Below, one piece after another: positions 51,793 through 61,596 of a DNA stretch of 64,000 nt. Each line of letters opens with the position of its first letter. Positions within the stretch are counted from its first letter, which is position 1. Both the position numbers and the translations under genes were made by a program. Location of the stretch: the NCBI RefSeq assembly GCF_900129935.1, contig NZ_FQXJ01000007.1, positions 186,001 through 250,000 on the forward strand. Direction: 5' to 3'. The notes beneath the pieces were generated by a model. It saw nothing but the letters and a program-made list of their open reading frames with translations. It had not been told where the DNA came from and did not search any database. This DNA is from Desulfosporosinus lacus DSM 15449. GTDB lineage: Bacteria > Bacillota > Desulfitobacteriia > Desulfitobacteriales > Desulfitobacteriaceae.

Positions 51793-54072
51793 ATGGAAAA
51801 TGTCGGACAAAGCATTCGTAAAATAGATGGAATGGCAATTGCCATGGGCAAACCTGTGTATACTGAGGATTTAGCTATGCCTAATGCTCTAGTGGTAAAA
51901 ATCCTCAGAAGCCCACACGCTTTTGCCAAGATTACGTCAATAGACATTTCCAAAGCGGAGTCTTTAGAGGGTGTAGAATGTATCCTCACCTTTAAGGATG
52001 TCCCCAACGCTCGATTTACGTTAGCTGGTCAATCTTATCCTGAACCGTCACCCTACGATCGTCTAATCCTTGATCAGATTGTGCGCTATGTAGGGGATGA
52101 AGTGGCTATTATAGCGGCTGTAGACGAAAAAACTGCACTTTTGGCTATGAAAAGAATTAAAGTTGAATATGAGGTGATGGAGCCTGTTTTAGATTTTGAG
52201 CAGGCCGTAGGGCATCCTTCAGTCGTTCATCCTGAAGAGGACTTAAGCTGTAACTTTGAGATTGGGCTGCAAAAGGAAAACAATATCACATCTTCCTCTC
52301 ATGAAGAAGTTGGAGATGTTGACGAAGAATTTAAACGTTGTGCTGTGGTGGTAGAGGATGTCTATTATCCACAAGCTCAAGCGCATACTATGATGGAAAC
52401 CTATCGGGCCTTTACCTATCTGGATCATGCAGGGAGGTTAATCGCAGTCAGTTCTACACAGGTCCCCTTTCATATTAAAAGGCAGTTGGCAAGAGCTTTA
52501 CAGATCCCGGCAAGTAAGATCAGGGTAATCAAGCCTAGAATCGGTGGCGGGTTTGGCGGAAAACAAACCGGGGCAGGGGATGTATTTGCCGGCCTTGTAA
52601 CTTTGAAAACAGGAAAACCGGCTATGATCATTTATGATCGAAAAGAAACCTTTAGCGCTACAACAAGCCGTCATGCCATGAGATTAAAGGTTAAGTTAGG
52701 TGCAGATCAAGAGGGCTTTATTAGAGCTATCGATATGCAGGTTTTATCGGATACTGGTGCATATGGAGAGCATGCCCCGACTGTTTTAGGTTGTGTAGGG
52801 CATTACACGCTCCCGCTTTATAATAAAACAAGAGCGGTACGGTTTGACGGGAAGGCCGTATACACTAACAAAATGCCAGCCGGGGCTTTTAGAGGATATG
52901 GAGCAACTCAGGGTACATTCGCCCTGGAATCGACTGTAAATATGTTAGCTGAACAATTAAAGATGGATCCCACGGAAATTCGCCTTAAAAATATCAGTAA
53001 GGTTGGGGAAACTTTTCTTACCGGGCCGGGAGTCATGTTGGGCAGTTCAAGCTTAGATCGCTGTATTGCCAAGGGCAAAGAGCTGATTGGTTGGGAGGAA
53101 AAATTCCCGCGTCGGGAAGTCGGTTACAATAAAGTGAGAGCAGTAGGGATGGCGATCACGATGCAAGGCTCAGGGATTGCTAATATCGGGACTGCCTCTG
53201 CTGAAATTCGCTTAAATGATGATGGAAATTTCACTCTGCTCACTGGGGCTACGGATATGGGAACGGGCTGTGACACGATTCTCAGCCAGATGGCTGCAGA
53301 GATATTAGAAGTTCCCATGGAGAAGATCATTGTTCATGCCGGAGATACGGATACTTCTCCCTATGACCCAGGGTCTTATGCTTCCAGTACGACCTATGTT
53401 GCGGGGGGGGCAGTGGTGAAGGCTGCAGAAGAGTTGAAAAATAAAATACTAGCACAGAGTGCAGCAATTTTAGGGGTTGCCCCTCAAGACGTCGAATTCG
53501 ATGGCTTAGCAGTCCGTACTTTAAGCGGGGATCAAGAAATAAGCTTTGCTAAGCTAGCGGAACTTACCATCCTGGGTACGGGAAAGCTTCAGTTAGTGGG
53601 TTATGCTACGCAGGGGTGTGAAGTATCCCCACCGCCTTATATTGCAGGGTTTGCTGAAGTAGAAGTTGATCGAGAGACTGGAAAAGTAGACTTAATTGAC
53701 TATGTGGCAGTCATAGATTGCGGTACAGTGATTAACCCAAATCTTGCGCGTATTCAAGCCGAAGGCGGGATTGCTCAAGGAATCGGAATGGCCCTCTATG
53801 AACAGGTAAGATATGATGAGATAGGAAAGATGGCTACGAACAGTTTTATGCAATATAAAATTCCCAGTCGCAAGGATGTGGGGAAGGTTCGAATAGCCTT
53901 TGAAGAAAGCTACGAACCCACGGGTCCTTTTGGGGCAAAATCAATTGGAGAAGTGGTGGCTAATACTCCGCCGCCTGCCATTTCTCATGCGATTTATAAT
54001 GCTGTCGGTGTTAGAGAGAATCATTTGCCGATTACTCCTGAAAAGGTTTTCTTAGGAATGCAGAAACTATAG
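51793..54072 (+). CDS. xdhA: Xanthine dehydrogenase family, molybdenum-binding subunit
   Basis: 759 residues, full length for this subunit. Molybdopterin-binding segments GGGFGGK and AGAFRGYGATQG are present, and the catalytic glutamate lies in GAKSIGEVVANTPP near the C-terminus. The family hydroxylates purines or other heterocycles and aldehydes. Xanthine or hypoxanthine is favoured as substrate because the unit is under a purine riboswitch, but related enzymes on nicotinate or purine exist and the active-site sequence alone does not decide. Confidence 0.92.
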   Translation: MENVGQSIRKIDGMAIAMGKPVYTEDLAMPNALVVKILRSPHAFAKITSIDISKAESLEGVECILTFKDVPNARFTLAGQSYPEPSPYDRLILDQIVRYVGDEVAIIAAVDEKTALLAMKRIKVEYEVMEPVLDFEQAVGHPSVVHPEEDLSCNFEIGLQKENNITSSSHEEVGDVDEEFKRCAVVVEDVYYPQAQAHTMMETYRAFTYLDHAGRLIAVSSTQVPFHIKRQLARALQIPASKIRVIKPRIGGGFGGKQTGAGDVFAGLVTLKTGKPAMIIYDRKETFSATTSRHAMRLKVKLGADQEGFIRAIDMQVLSDTGAYGEHAPTVLGCVGHYTLPLYNKTRAVRFDGKAVYTNKMPAGAFRGYGATQGTFALESTVNMLAEQLKMDPTEIRLKNISKVGETFLTGPGVMLGSSSLDRCIAKGKELIGWEEKFPRREVGYNKVRAVGMAITMQGSGIANIGTASAEIRLNDDGNFTLLTGATDMGTGCDTILSQMAAEILEVPMEKIIVHAGDTDTSPYDPGSYASSTTYVAGGAVVKAAEELKNKILAQSAAILGVAPQDVEFDGLAVRTLSGDQEISFAKLAELTILGTGKLQLVGYATQGCEVSPPPYIAGFAEVEVDRETGKVDLIDYVAVIDCGTVINPNLARIQAEGGIAQGIGMALYEQVRYDEIGKMATNSFMQYKIPSRKDVGKVRIAFEESYEPTGPFGAKSIGEVVANTPPPAISHAIYNAVGVRENHLPITPEKVFLGMQKL

Positions 54073-54121
54073 TCTATTAGAGACTGGGGGAAGTTACAAC
54101 CGCCAGATATAATTGAGAAAA

Positions 54122-54190
54122 GAGCATTTTTGATTCACAGGCGGAGTCTTTGATCCGCTGAAGTATCTAAAAATGCTCATTCTTTGTTGT
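54122..54190 (+). terminator. Terminator of the xanthine dehydrogenase unit
   Basis: GAGCATTTTT pairs with AAAAATGCTC, with an inner AGCGG-like stem (GGCGGA/CCGCT), then ATTCTTTGTTGTT. Confidence 0.8.
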
Positions 54191-54317
54191 TGCTACATAT
54201 TCGAATAGAAATCAAGTGGAATAGTTGGATTCTGGGTTTACAAACAGTCGATTTGCACATCCATAATAATGTATACTGTGATAGATAAGATAAGATAAGC
54301 CGAGAGGTCGTGGTGAA

Positions 54318-54659
54318 ATGACTGAAAATAATACATTTAGCAAAGAACGGCTCGCTTCAAAAACCGTAACTCTTCCCCGTTTGAATCGTTTGAGCCCCTC
54401 CCTGGAAAGTACAGCTCTTAAAATCATGGAAGAATCCGGTGAGCTGGCTCAGGCAATTGGTAAACTTAGAGGACTCAGTGGAGAGAGCCAGCGGATGAAA
54501 GAAGAGGAAGCCATGCAGATGGTGGCCCGAGAATTAGTAGATGTCGCTCAGACGGCAGTAACAATGATGTTTGTTTTAGAAGAGCAATATGGCATTAATT
54601 TGGAAGCGATTTTGAAAGAGCATCTAGAAAAACTTCGGTATAAGGGATATTGTGATTAA
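54318..54659 (+). CDS. MazG-like nucleotide pyrophosphohydrolase
   Basis: 113 residues, a single all-alpha NTP-PPase domain. The metal-binding motif is EESGELAQAIGK (E-x2-E-like) and ELVDVAQT (E-x2-D). Such small proteins hydrolyse NTPs or dNTPs, often non-canonical ones, to NMP and pyrophosphate. It starts at ATG 54318; GAGAGG is upstream. Single gene downstream of the purine locus; a house-cleaning role is plausible but unproved. Confidence 0.85.
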   Translation: MTENNTFSKERLASKTVTLPRLNRLSPSLESTALKIMEESGELAQAIGKLRGLSGESQRMKEEEAMQMVARELVDVAQTAVTMMFVLEEQYGINLEAILKEHLEKLRYKGYCD

Positions 54660-54840
54660 GGTTCTTAGTTTTCAATATCTTTCTGGAAGGTCATTTGAGT
54701 ATGTTCCGGAGTTACTTTGCCATATGATGGTGCATAATTTGTTTGTGTGATCCATGTCATGTTAAGTCAGTTCAGATTTTAGTATAATTCAAGATAAGAA
54801 TTAAAGAACTATTCTGACTAACGGAGAGGGGTTGTTCTAA

Positions 54841-55857
54841 ATGCTGTCGGGTCAAGCTTTAACAACCGCAATGGGCATTTTGCCGCACACTGATTTACCA
54901 GCGGCTCAGAGATTGGCGCTGAGTTTAGATATTCCGTTTTGGCCTCAATTACCGCGTTTTCGATTTAAGGAAGATATGTATGCTCAATTTGCCGAGCATT
55001 TCCCGGGTATCATAGTTAATGAAGGAAAACAAAGCCTTCATTTCTCCCATGAACGCTTTGCACAGGAACTTGATGAATATCTCGAGGCCAGCATTAGCCC
55101 AGATTACTTTGCATTGTCTGAAGAATCTTCAGCAGCGTTTAATGGATTTTTAGCTCAGGATCTGTCCTCCTATAAAATGATTCATGGACAGACAGTTGGT
55201 CCGATTAGTTTTGGACTAAAGATCTGCGACGAAGAAAGAAAACCAATGATTTACAATGATTTTGTTCGCGAAATTCTATATGATTTTCTTCATCACAAGA
55301 TAACTTGGCAATATAATCAATTGAAGAAGGTTCATTCTACACCCTTTGTTTGGCTGGATGAACCAGGATTAGAAATGATCTTTAACTCGCTAAGTGCTTA
55401 TACTTCAGAAGTTGCTCAAGTCGAGTACGGGGCTTTCTTGTCTAAACTGCCGGGTCCGAAAGGTGTTCATTTATGCGGGAATCCCGATTGGTCCTTTCTA
55501 TTAAAAGCAGATATAGATATTCTTTCCGTCGATGCTTTTAGTTGGGGACACATTTTGGTGCGCTACATTGATGAAGTAAAAGAATTTTTGAGACGGGGAA
55601 AAATAATCTCCTGGGGAGTTATCCCCACTTTGACCAGCGAATTAAGTTCAGAGACCATCCAATCACTGACTGCTCGTTTGCTTGATTTATGGAAGTTTCT
55701 TAACCATCATGGACTGGATGATAGTTTGATTTATGATCGTTCCTGGTTAGCCCCGTCTCGTTGTTGTCTTATTAATGGAGATGGAACCTCCAGTATCAAT
55801 CGCTCTTTTGAATTGTTACAAGAAATATCCAGAAACCTGAAATTAAGATTTGCGTAA
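54841..55857 (+). CDS. MetE/UROD-like methyltransferase-fold protein
   Basis: 338 residues, a TIM barrel related to the C-terminal half of cobalamin-independent methionine synthase. Possible zinc ligands are visible: HLCGN (near 218) and a Cys in APSRCCLING near the C-terminus, with IHGQTVGPISFGL and WLDEPGLEM as barrel motifs. The N-terminal MetE half, which binds folate, is absent, as in core MetE proteins that use methylated corrinoid proteins. It could be a methionine synthase of that type or a methyltransferase of unknown substrate. GGAGAGGGG lies before ATG 54841; a terminator follows. Confidence 0.8.
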   Translation: MLSGQALTTAMGILPHTDLPAAQRLALSLDIPFWPQLPRFRFKEDMYAQFAEHFPGIIVNEGKQSLHFSHERFAQELDEYLEASISPDYFALSEESSAAFNGFLAQDLSSYKMIHGQTVGPISFGLKICDEERKPMIYNDFVREILYDFLHHKITWQYNQLKKVHSTPFVWLDEPGLEMIFNSLSAYTSEVAQVEYGAFLSKLPGPKGVHLCGNPDWSFLLKADIDILSVDAFSWGHILVRYIDEVKEFLRRGKIISWGVIPTLTSELSSETIQSLTARLLDLWKFLNHHGLDDSLIYDRSWLAPSRCCLINGDGTSSINRSFELLQEISRNLKLRFA

Positions 55858-55878
55858 CTGCTAATATACAGAAACATT

Positions 55879-55912
55879 GGCTGAGATACCATCCTTTCAG
55901 CCTTTTTCTGTT
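55879..55912 (+). terminator. Terminator of the MetE-like gene
   Basis: GGCTGA pairs with TCAGCC around 12 nt, then TTTTTCTGTTTT. Confidence 0.7.
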
Positions 55913-56006
55913 TTCAAATAAAATTTCTTTCATAGGAGTGGAGGAATTCATCGGAATTTACCGAATGTTGAAGATAGATGGAATGTTATAAAACGGAGGG
56001 TTTTTA

Positions 56007-56849
56007 ATGAAAAGGATTGCCCTGGTGACGGATAGTACAGCTGACCTAACGGAAGAAATTAAAAAGGATTTTGATATTCATGTAATCCCTCTTAAAGTGA
56101 GGTTTGGAGAGCAGGAGTATTCTGATGGGGAGCTTACAAGTGAAGACTTCTATCGACGTTTAATGGAAGATAAGATACTTCCAAAAACATCACAACCAAC
56201 TCCGGAAGAGTTCAGCTGTTTATACAGTAAGTTGCTAGAGGAATATCAAGAAGTTATCTCCGTGCATATATCTTCTGCTTTGAGCGGTACATTTAATGCT
56301 GCATATCTGGCTAAGGAGAAGTTCAAAGAAAGGATCCACCTTGTAGACTCAAAAACCATTAGCCTGGGTGCAGGACTAATGGTAATGGAAGTTGCAAGGA
56401 ATATTAAAGAGGGTCAAGATACTGAATGGATTCTTGAGAACCTTAAGAAGGCCAGAAAAAATATCGAAACGCTTTTCACTTTAAATACGTTGGAGTACCT
56501 GCAAAAGGGGGGGCGTATCGGGAGGGTTCAAGGTTTCATGGGCTCGCTCTTGAACATTAAGCCAATCATCCGGGTAGGAGATGACGGGGTATATCAAACC
56601 TATGGAAAAGCGCATAGTCAGAAGAAGGCGTTAGATAGTGTTGTTCAGGCTTATCAAGATTTAACTAAAGGTAGGAAACCAATCCGATTGGTAGTAGCTC
56701 ACGGTGCTGCACATAAGGCTGGAACATATCTGAAGGAAGCTTTAGAATATGCCTTTCAACTTCAGACAACGGTTTTTACTCAGGTGGGGCCAGTTATAGG
56801 GGTGCACACTGGGCCGGGAACGGTGGGAGCCGCTATTCAGTTCGAGTGA
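56007..56849 (+). CDS. DegV family fatty-acid-binding protein
   Basis: 280 residues. It starts MKRIALVTDSTADLTEE, has TSQPTPEEF and the lipid-binding loop SSALSGTFNAA, and ends with HTGPGTVGAA, all typical of DegV/FakB proteins. FakB proteins present fatty acids to the kinase FakA for phosphorylation and entry into phospholipid synthesis. No fakA is adjacent. GGAGGG lies before ATG 56007. Monocistronic. Confidence 0.92.
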   Translation: MKRIALVTDSTADLTEEIKKDFDIHVIPLKVRFGEQEYSDGELTSEDFYRRLMEDKILPKTSQPTPEEFSCLYSKLLEEYQEVISVHISSALSGTFNAAYLAKEKFKERIHLVDSKTISLGAGLMVMEVARNIKEGQDTEWILENLKKARKNIETLFTLNTLEYLQKGGRIGRVQGFMGSLLNIKPIIRVGDDGVYQTYGKAHSQKKALDSVVQAYQDLTKGRKPIRLVVAHGAAHKAGTYLKEALEYAFQLQTTVFTQVGPVIGVHTGPGTVGAAIQFE

Positions 56850-56855
56850 AAAACT

Positions 56856-56893
56856 AAGAACCCATGGGATAAAATCTCAAGGGTTCTTTTAAT
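56856..56893 (+). terminator. Terminator of the DegV gene
   Basis: AAGAACCC pairs with GGGTTCTT, then TTAATAC. Confidence 0.65.
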
Positions 56894-57063
56894 ACTAATC
56901 AGTTGGCGCTAGATAAGTTTTATTTATGATACTATTTAAAAATCTTTGGCAATATAATTAGAAAGATAATAATTAACATGATCATAAGGTTGGAATTGAG
57001 TAGATTGGCCTTGGCATATAATTAACTAATATATTGTTCGGTTGGAAGGGTGAGTGCTGCATA

Positions 57064-57228
57064 ATGGGCTATTTGACACTGACATTAGCGATGGTAATTA
57101 TAGTATCGGTGGGTTTTTGGTCCAGAAACCGTCGTCTCAAATCAGAGAAGAGACAAAAACAAAGTGTACCCAAAGTCTATCCTTTATCAAGAACAAAGAG
57201 CCAGACTAAACTGCGTAGAATCAAATAG
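57064..57228 (+). CDS. Small single-pass membrane protein
   Basis: 54 residues from ATG 57064. Residues 3-20 are a membrane segment (LTLTLAMVIIVSVGFW), followed by a strongly basic tail (RNRRLKSEKRQK and KLRRIK). GAAGGGTGAG lies 13 nt upstream, a long spacing, so the start could be the TTG 57034 instead. It ends 2 nt from the stop of the convergent acyl-CoA dehydrogenase gene. Unknown role. Confidence 0.5.
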   Translation: MGYLTLTLAMVIIVSVGFWSRNRRLKSEKRQKQSVPKVYPLSRTKSQTKLRRIK

Positions 57229-57230
57229 GG

Positions 57231-58934
57231 TTAAGCATGTTGATAAGTACCTGCTAAAGGCTTAACCTCTGTCTCCCAAAGCGCTTGCATGGCAGCAGGA
57301 TTTAAGTTAGGCTTTTTCATCATGGCTTTTAAGAAATCTTCTTGTTGAGTAGAATTGTTATAATTTGAAATCTGAGTTAGGGCGAATTGAGCAAAGTCAC
57401 GAACTATAAAGCTAAAAATTTCATCCAGTAAGGCGGAAGAAATAGTATGGATTTTGGAGTTTTCCAAGATCAGCTGGGCATAAACAATTAATGTAAACAT
57501 TTCACCTAAGGCGAGCATATAGTCAATATTTCTTAACTGTTCCTGATTAGGGCTGGCTTGTTCTAAGAAGGAACGGAAGAGTTCAATTTGTTCTTGAAAA
57601 ACAGTTACATTGGGGACTTGAATTCCTTCGTAGGCCAAACGGTAATCAGGAAAACTGACAGACGCAAGTTTCCCTGCCTTTTGACGGAATAGATAGGAAT
57701 CGTCTGCCAGATCGTCCCGTTTGGGTATAATGGGGTATTCTTTAGGATTAAAGAAATAATTGTTAATAAACTTAATTACGAGGGCAATATTTACATGAGT
57801 CGTCCCTTCCAAGCGAGGGATCATACCGATGTCGCGGATGGCCGTTTCAAAATATGTGTCTTGTTCAAATCCTTTGGCAGCAATAGCGTCGAGGAGCATT
57901 TCAATAATTTTCATTCCCTGAGTAGTAACTTTCATTTTTTGTATGGGATTAAAGAGTAAATAACGTCTGTCGTTGTCAGTGGCAGAACGAAAATAATCTA
58001 AACTTCTTAAGGCATACAACTTCATGGCAATCAGTCGGGCATAGGATTCGGTGAAAATTTTCTGGATATGTGGAAAATCAGTGACCTTATTACCGTATAA
58101 TTCACGGCTTGAGGCGTGATTCAAAGCTTCATAATAAGCATGGGTACAAATACCTATAGAGGCAAATCCTAATTGAAATTTGCCAATGTTAATACTAGAA
58201 AGGGCAGAATCCCAAGCTAAAGGTCCACTTGATAGAATCTCATTCTGAGTGATTGGATAATCGATCAGTTCGTAATCTCCTACATAGGCGGCACGAACCC
58301 CAGAAGTTGAGATTTTTTTAATTAATTTGTAGTTGCGGTGTTGACTATCTACGATAAAAAATACGTAATCTTTAGAGTCCCTATATTTAGCGAAAGTCGA
58401 TACTAGTGCTGCTTCATTGGCATTACCAATATAGTATTTTCCACCGTTAGCAAGGTAGTTCCCTTCGCTAGTCGAAGATAATGACATTTCATTACTGTAA
58501 AGATCTGCACCATGAGCCTTTTCGGATAATCCGAACGCAAAGATAGCTCCCTCTCTTAGCTTTTCCGCCGTTAAGTGTTTTGCTTTTTCATTATCTCCCA
58601 TCCAAATCGGTCCAAGCCCAAGAATGGAAACCTGGTAGGCGTACTGATACGACAACGAATAAAATGCACTTATCTCGTTAAATTCACAGACTCGACTTAG
58701 ATCAAATCGTGAGTCAGGTGCACCATATCCTGCCGGGGTTAGTAAAGTAGAAAAAATTTGTTCTTTTTTAATAAGTTTTAAGAAATCTGTATACCATCGA
58801 CTTGCCTGATCATCTTCTTTGATGCTTCTGAGCCCTTTTTCCTCAAAAAAAGCAATAGTTTTCTCCATTATTTCCTTTGATTGAGAATCTTTTTGCGGAC
58901 TTTCATAGTTTTGTGGATTAAGTAAGAGGGACAC
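57231..58934 (-). CDS. Acyl-CoA dehydrogenase family protein
   Basis: 567 residues. The central part has ACAD elements: FAFGLSEKAHGADL (equivalent of YCxTEPxAGSD), YYIGNANEAA and the FAD-contact region RDIGMIPRLEGTTHVNIAL. These differ from classic enzymes, so the substrate may be unusual. I chose GTG 58934, with AAAGGTG about 9 nt upstream; ATG 58976 falls inside a palindromic operator. No other lipid genes adjoin. Confidence 0.82.
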   Translation of the reverse strand: MSLLLNPQNYESPQKDSQSKEIMEKTIAFFEEKGLRSIKEDDQASRWYTDFLKLIKKEQIFSTLLTPAGYGAPDSRFDLSRVCEFNEISAFYSLSYQYAYQVSILGLGPIWMGDNEKAKHLTAEKLREGAIFAFGLSEKAHGADLYSNEMSLSSTSEGNYLANGGKYYIGNANEAALVSTFAKYRDSKDYVFFIVDSQHRNYKLIKKISTSGVRAAYVGDYELIDYPITQNEILSSGPLAWDSALSSINIGKFQLGFASIGICTHAYYEALNHASSRELYGNKVTDFPHIQKIFTESYARLIAMKLYALRSLDYFRSATDNDRRYLLFNPIQKMKVTTQGMKIIEMLLDAIAAKGFEQDTYFETAIRDIGMIPRLEGTTHVNIALVIKFINNYFFNPKEYPIIPKRDDLADDSYLFRQKAGKLASVSFPDYRLAYEGIQVPNVTVFQEQIELFRSFLEQASPNQEQLRNIDYMLALGEMFTLIVYAQLILENSKIHTISSALLDEIFSFIVRDFAQFALTQISNYNNSTQQEDFLKAMMKKPNLNPAAMQALWETEVKPLAGTYQHA

Positions 58935-58964
58935 CAACCTCACACCTTTCTTCTCATTGATATA

Positions 58965-58980
58965 ATGAATGACCATTCAT
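58965..58980 (-). promoter_or_regulatory. Palindromic operator, TetR/FadR-like
   Basis: ATGAATGACCATTCAT: half sites ATGAATG and CATTCAT around a 2-bp centre, 31 bp upstream of the acyl-CoA dehydrogenase start. Firmicute FadR (TetR family) sites use the same ATGAATG half but a longer centre. TTTACA and GATAAT upstream (about 59020-58995) may be the promoter. The remaining gap to 59263 shows only an AT-rich TATGATTATCATA dyad near 59096. Confidence 0.6.
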
Positions 58981-59263
58981 CAATTATCATAATTATCTCA
59001 TAAATTCCGAGAATGTAAAGTAACATTTTCGTATCTTGCATCAGTCGGCGTCTTAGCTTTACTTTTCTAATCAGACCTATCAGCTTAATAAGGGGTATGA
59101 TTATCATAATTTATCAAATAATAGCATATAGGAATTGTTTGCTAAGTTAACAATGGGTTCTGATAATAACGCTAATTATATTAATTTCAATTGATTATAT
59201 GCTTACTAATTAACTAACTAAAAGTGGCGAAAATGTTTATGGAGAGAATGTGAGGAAGAAATT

Positions 59264-60238
59264 ATGAACAATAACGAATTCCAACTTGCTACCTTTGCGG
59301 GAGGCTGTTTTTGGTGTATGGTCAAACCGTTTGAAGAATTGTCTGGCATTGTTAAAGTGGAGTCAGGATATACTGGCGGAAATTTGGAATATCCTACATA
59401 TGAGGACGTTTACTCCAAAAAGACAGGGCACTACGAGGCGGTACAGGTTACCTTTGATCCACTTTTGTTGTCTTACACTCAATTATTAGAGGTTTTTTGG
59501 AGACAAATTGATCCTACTAACCCAGGAGGACAGTTTATTGATCTAGGGCAAGCCTATAGAACAGCCATTTTTTATCATAATCAGGAACAGAAAAATCTTG
59601 CCGAACGGTCTAAAGAAAATCTGGAAAAAAGCAAGAGATTCCAGAATCCTATCGTAACGGAAATTATACCAGCTGCAACGTTTTATCCCGCGGAAGAGTA
59701 TCACCAAGGTTATTATAAGAAGTTTCCGTTAAGATATGGTGCCTACAGACAAGGATCAGGACGGGATATGTTTCTCGATGAACATTGGAGTCAGGATAAG
59801 GAAAAGGAAAAGGAACAAGAAAAGGAGCTAAAATCTAAACTGACAACGTTACAGTATGAAGTTACTCAAAAACGAGGGACAGAACCACCTTTTCAAAATG
59901 AATACTGGAATAATGTCAGAGAAGGAATTTATGTTGATGCGATTTCTGGGGAGCCTCTTTTTAGCTCTCAAGACAAATTCGATTCTGGGTGTGGGTGGCC
60001 GAGTTTTTCAAAACCTCTCAGGCCTGAAGAGATAAAGGAAAAGCCTGATTTTAGTCATTCAATTAAGCGAACTGAAGTTGTAAGTGCAAAATCGGATGCA
60101 CATCTCGGGCATGTCTTTGAGGATGGTCCTGAGCCAACTGGGCTTCGTTACTGTATCAATTCTGCAGCTCTGCGGTTTATTCCTAAAGAAGTACTAGTCG
60201 AAGAGGGTTATGGAAGCTACTGTGAAATGTTTAAATAA
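59264..60238 (+). CDS. msrAB: Bifunctional peptide methionine sulfoxide reductase MsrA-MsrB
   Basis: 324 residues. MsrA domain (about 5-160) with catalytic Cys15 in GGCFWC; a charged linker rich in K/E (about 180-195); MsrB domain (about 197-320) with SGCGWPSF and the catalytic Cys in [11 protein letters not shown]. The zinc-binding CxxC pairs of many MsrB proteins are absent, as in other fused forms. It repairs both methionine-S- and -R-sulfoxides, a defence useful to an anaerobe exposed to oxygen. AGGAAG lies before ATG 59264. Single gene with a terminator. Confidence 0.95.
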   Translation: MNNNEFQLATFAGGCFWCMVKPFEELSGIVKVESGYTGGNLEYPTYEDVYSKKTGHYEAVQVTFDPLLLSYTQLLEVFWRQIDPTNPGGQFIDLGQAYRTAIFYHNQEQKNLAERSKENLEKSKRFQNPIVTEIIPAATFYPAEEYHQGYYKKFPLRYGAYRQGSGRDMFLDEHWSQDKEKEKEQEKELKSKLTTLQYEVTQKRGTEPPFQNEYWNNVREGIYVDAISGEPLFSSQDKFDSGCGWPSFSKPLRPEEIKEKPDFSHSIKRTEVVSAKSDAHLGHVFEDGPEPTGLRYCINSAALRFIPKEVLVEEGYGSYCEMFK

Positions 60239-60276
60239 AGAACGTAAATAATTTGATACAGATTCATTATTAATCT

Positions 60277-60310
60277 AACACCTCTTGGTCTTTCGACTGG
60301 GAGGTGTTTA
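60277..60310 (+). terminator. Terminator of msrAB
   Basis: AACACCTC pairs with GAGGTGTT around 16 nt, then TATAG; moderate. Confidence 0.6.
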
Positions 60311-60481
60311 TAGTTGATTAATATTATTGTCAATAATACAGACAATTTAGATTTTATAGTATAATATAGCTATAAATTATGCTTTTTGAGATTGAACTAA
60401 TATTTTTTAAAACATAAATTTAAAGTTATGAAACAATAAGCAAGATTGCAATACTAGTATTCGGAAAGGAGTGTGCGAGTT

Positions 60482-61093
60482 TTGGAGAAATTATTGAAAC
60501 AAAAGGGGTTTACTAGAATTTTATTTGATACTATCCCTCAGTTAGCCTTGCTCCTTGATCCAAAGTGCCAGGTTCATGCTTTAAATCGATCGGCAAAGGC
60601 CTTCTTCGGATATACGGGAGGGGGATTTAAGGAAGCAAGTTGTGGCGAAGTTATAGGGTGTGTACATCATCGAGACCATCCTCAAGGGTGTGGATTTAGT
60701 TCAGTTTGTCCTGAATGCATAGTCAGGAATACAGCCTTGGACGCGATTGTGGGAACAGAAACTCGTCGAGCAAAAGGAAAACTGGAATTTCTTACAGGCC
60801 AAGCAATGGCGATATTAGTTAGTTCCTCGCCCTTTGAATATAATCATCAGGGATATGCAGTTATTGTTATAGAAGATATTTCCCTGATTACAGAGTTAGA
60901 AGGACTTATTCCAATATGTGCATCTTGTAAAAAAATTAGAGATGATAAGGGCTACTGGAATCGAGTTGAGAGTTACATAGAAGCACATTCTGAAGCGGAA
61001 TTTACTCATGATATTTGTCCGGACTGTTCCGAAGAATTGTATGCTAATATGCAAGCAGAGATCAGAAAAAGAGAAAAAACCTCCTCGGTTTGA
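60482..61093 (+). CDS. Cys-rich PAS-domain protein
   Basis: 203 residues from TTG 60482 (AAAGGAG 9-10 nt upstream). A PAS-like domain (about 12-145) carries a cysteine/histidine cluster, GCVHHRDHPQGCGFSSVC then PEC, which recurs in sensor proteins of anaerobes and may bind metal or respond to redox. The C-terminal part has two more CxxC pairs (ICASCKKIRDDKGYW and ICPDC), a motif often found at the end of PAS and response-regulator proteins. No output domain is present, so it probably acts by protein contact. Function unknown. Confidence 0.75.
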   Translation: MEKLLKQKGFTRILFDTIPQLALLLDPKCQVHALNRSAKAFFGYTGGGFKEASCGEVIGCVHHRDHPQGCGFSSVCPECIVRNTALDAIVGTETRRAKGKLEFLTGQAMAILVSSSPFEYNHQGYAVIVIEDISLITELEGLIPICASCKKIRDDKGYWNRVESYIEAHSEAEFTHDICPDCSEELYANMQAEIRKREKTSSV

Positions 61094-61106
61094 CCTGGGA
61101 GGTTTT
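61076..61106. terminator. Bidirectional terminator between convergent genes
   Basis: AAAACCTCC pairs with GGAGGTTTT, giving A/T tails on both sides. The stop codon of the PAS gene lies in the loop. Confidence 0.7.
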
Positions 61107-61119
61107 AATATTTGGATGT

Positions 61120-61428
61120 CTACCAATTGTTACGCGGGGCGGGGTGGAAGCAATCCCGACAATATACCGGCTTCTCACCAGACGGTCGAAACGGAACTGT
61201 GGTTTCCTTTCCACATGTAGCACAGATGGCAGGGAACATTTCCCGTTCCTGACGATTATTGTTATATCCCCCCGAAGAACGATTCTGAGCCTTTTTTTCT
61301 GCACGGCATTGGGGACATCTTCCGGGTTCATTCGTAAACCCTTTCTCTGCAAAGAATTCTTGTTCTGACGCGGAGAAAACAAATTCTTGGCCACAATCCC
61401 GACAAGTCAAAATCTTGTCATTAAACAT
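61120..61428 (-). CDS. Zinc-ribbon protein
   Basis: 102 residues with three CxxC pairs: CRDCG (near 9), CPQCR (near 38) and CATCG / CRDC (near 69 and 89). The first pairs form the zinc-ribbon (zf-trcl type) seen in many small bacterial proteins, and the last two form a second ribbon. Likely binds two zinc ions and contacts nucleic acid or protein. AGAGGTG precedes ATG 61428. Role unknown. Confidence 0.85.
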   Translation of the reverse strand: MFNDKILTCRDCGQEFVFSASEQEFFAEKGFTNEPGRCPQCRAEKKAQNRSSGGYNNNRQEREMFPAICATCGKETTVPFRPSGEKPVYCRDCFHPAPRNNW

Positions 61429-61596
61429 AAATAAACACCTCTTTAGTTCTTAGTGGATATCGTCGTGTTCAGAGGATCTGCAATATTACTTCCTGATGAC
61501 ACAAACCGATATATAGAGTATAACCAAAGTTTTGTTTTTTTATCAATAGACATGCTTGTGATTAAGACCTTGATCGATGGATACCTTAATTAGGGA

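Noticed and set aside
59096-59112. Fur box before msrAB
   Set aside because: The TATGATTATCATA dyad is short and matches only part of the Fur consensus; AT-rich background makes it unconvincing.
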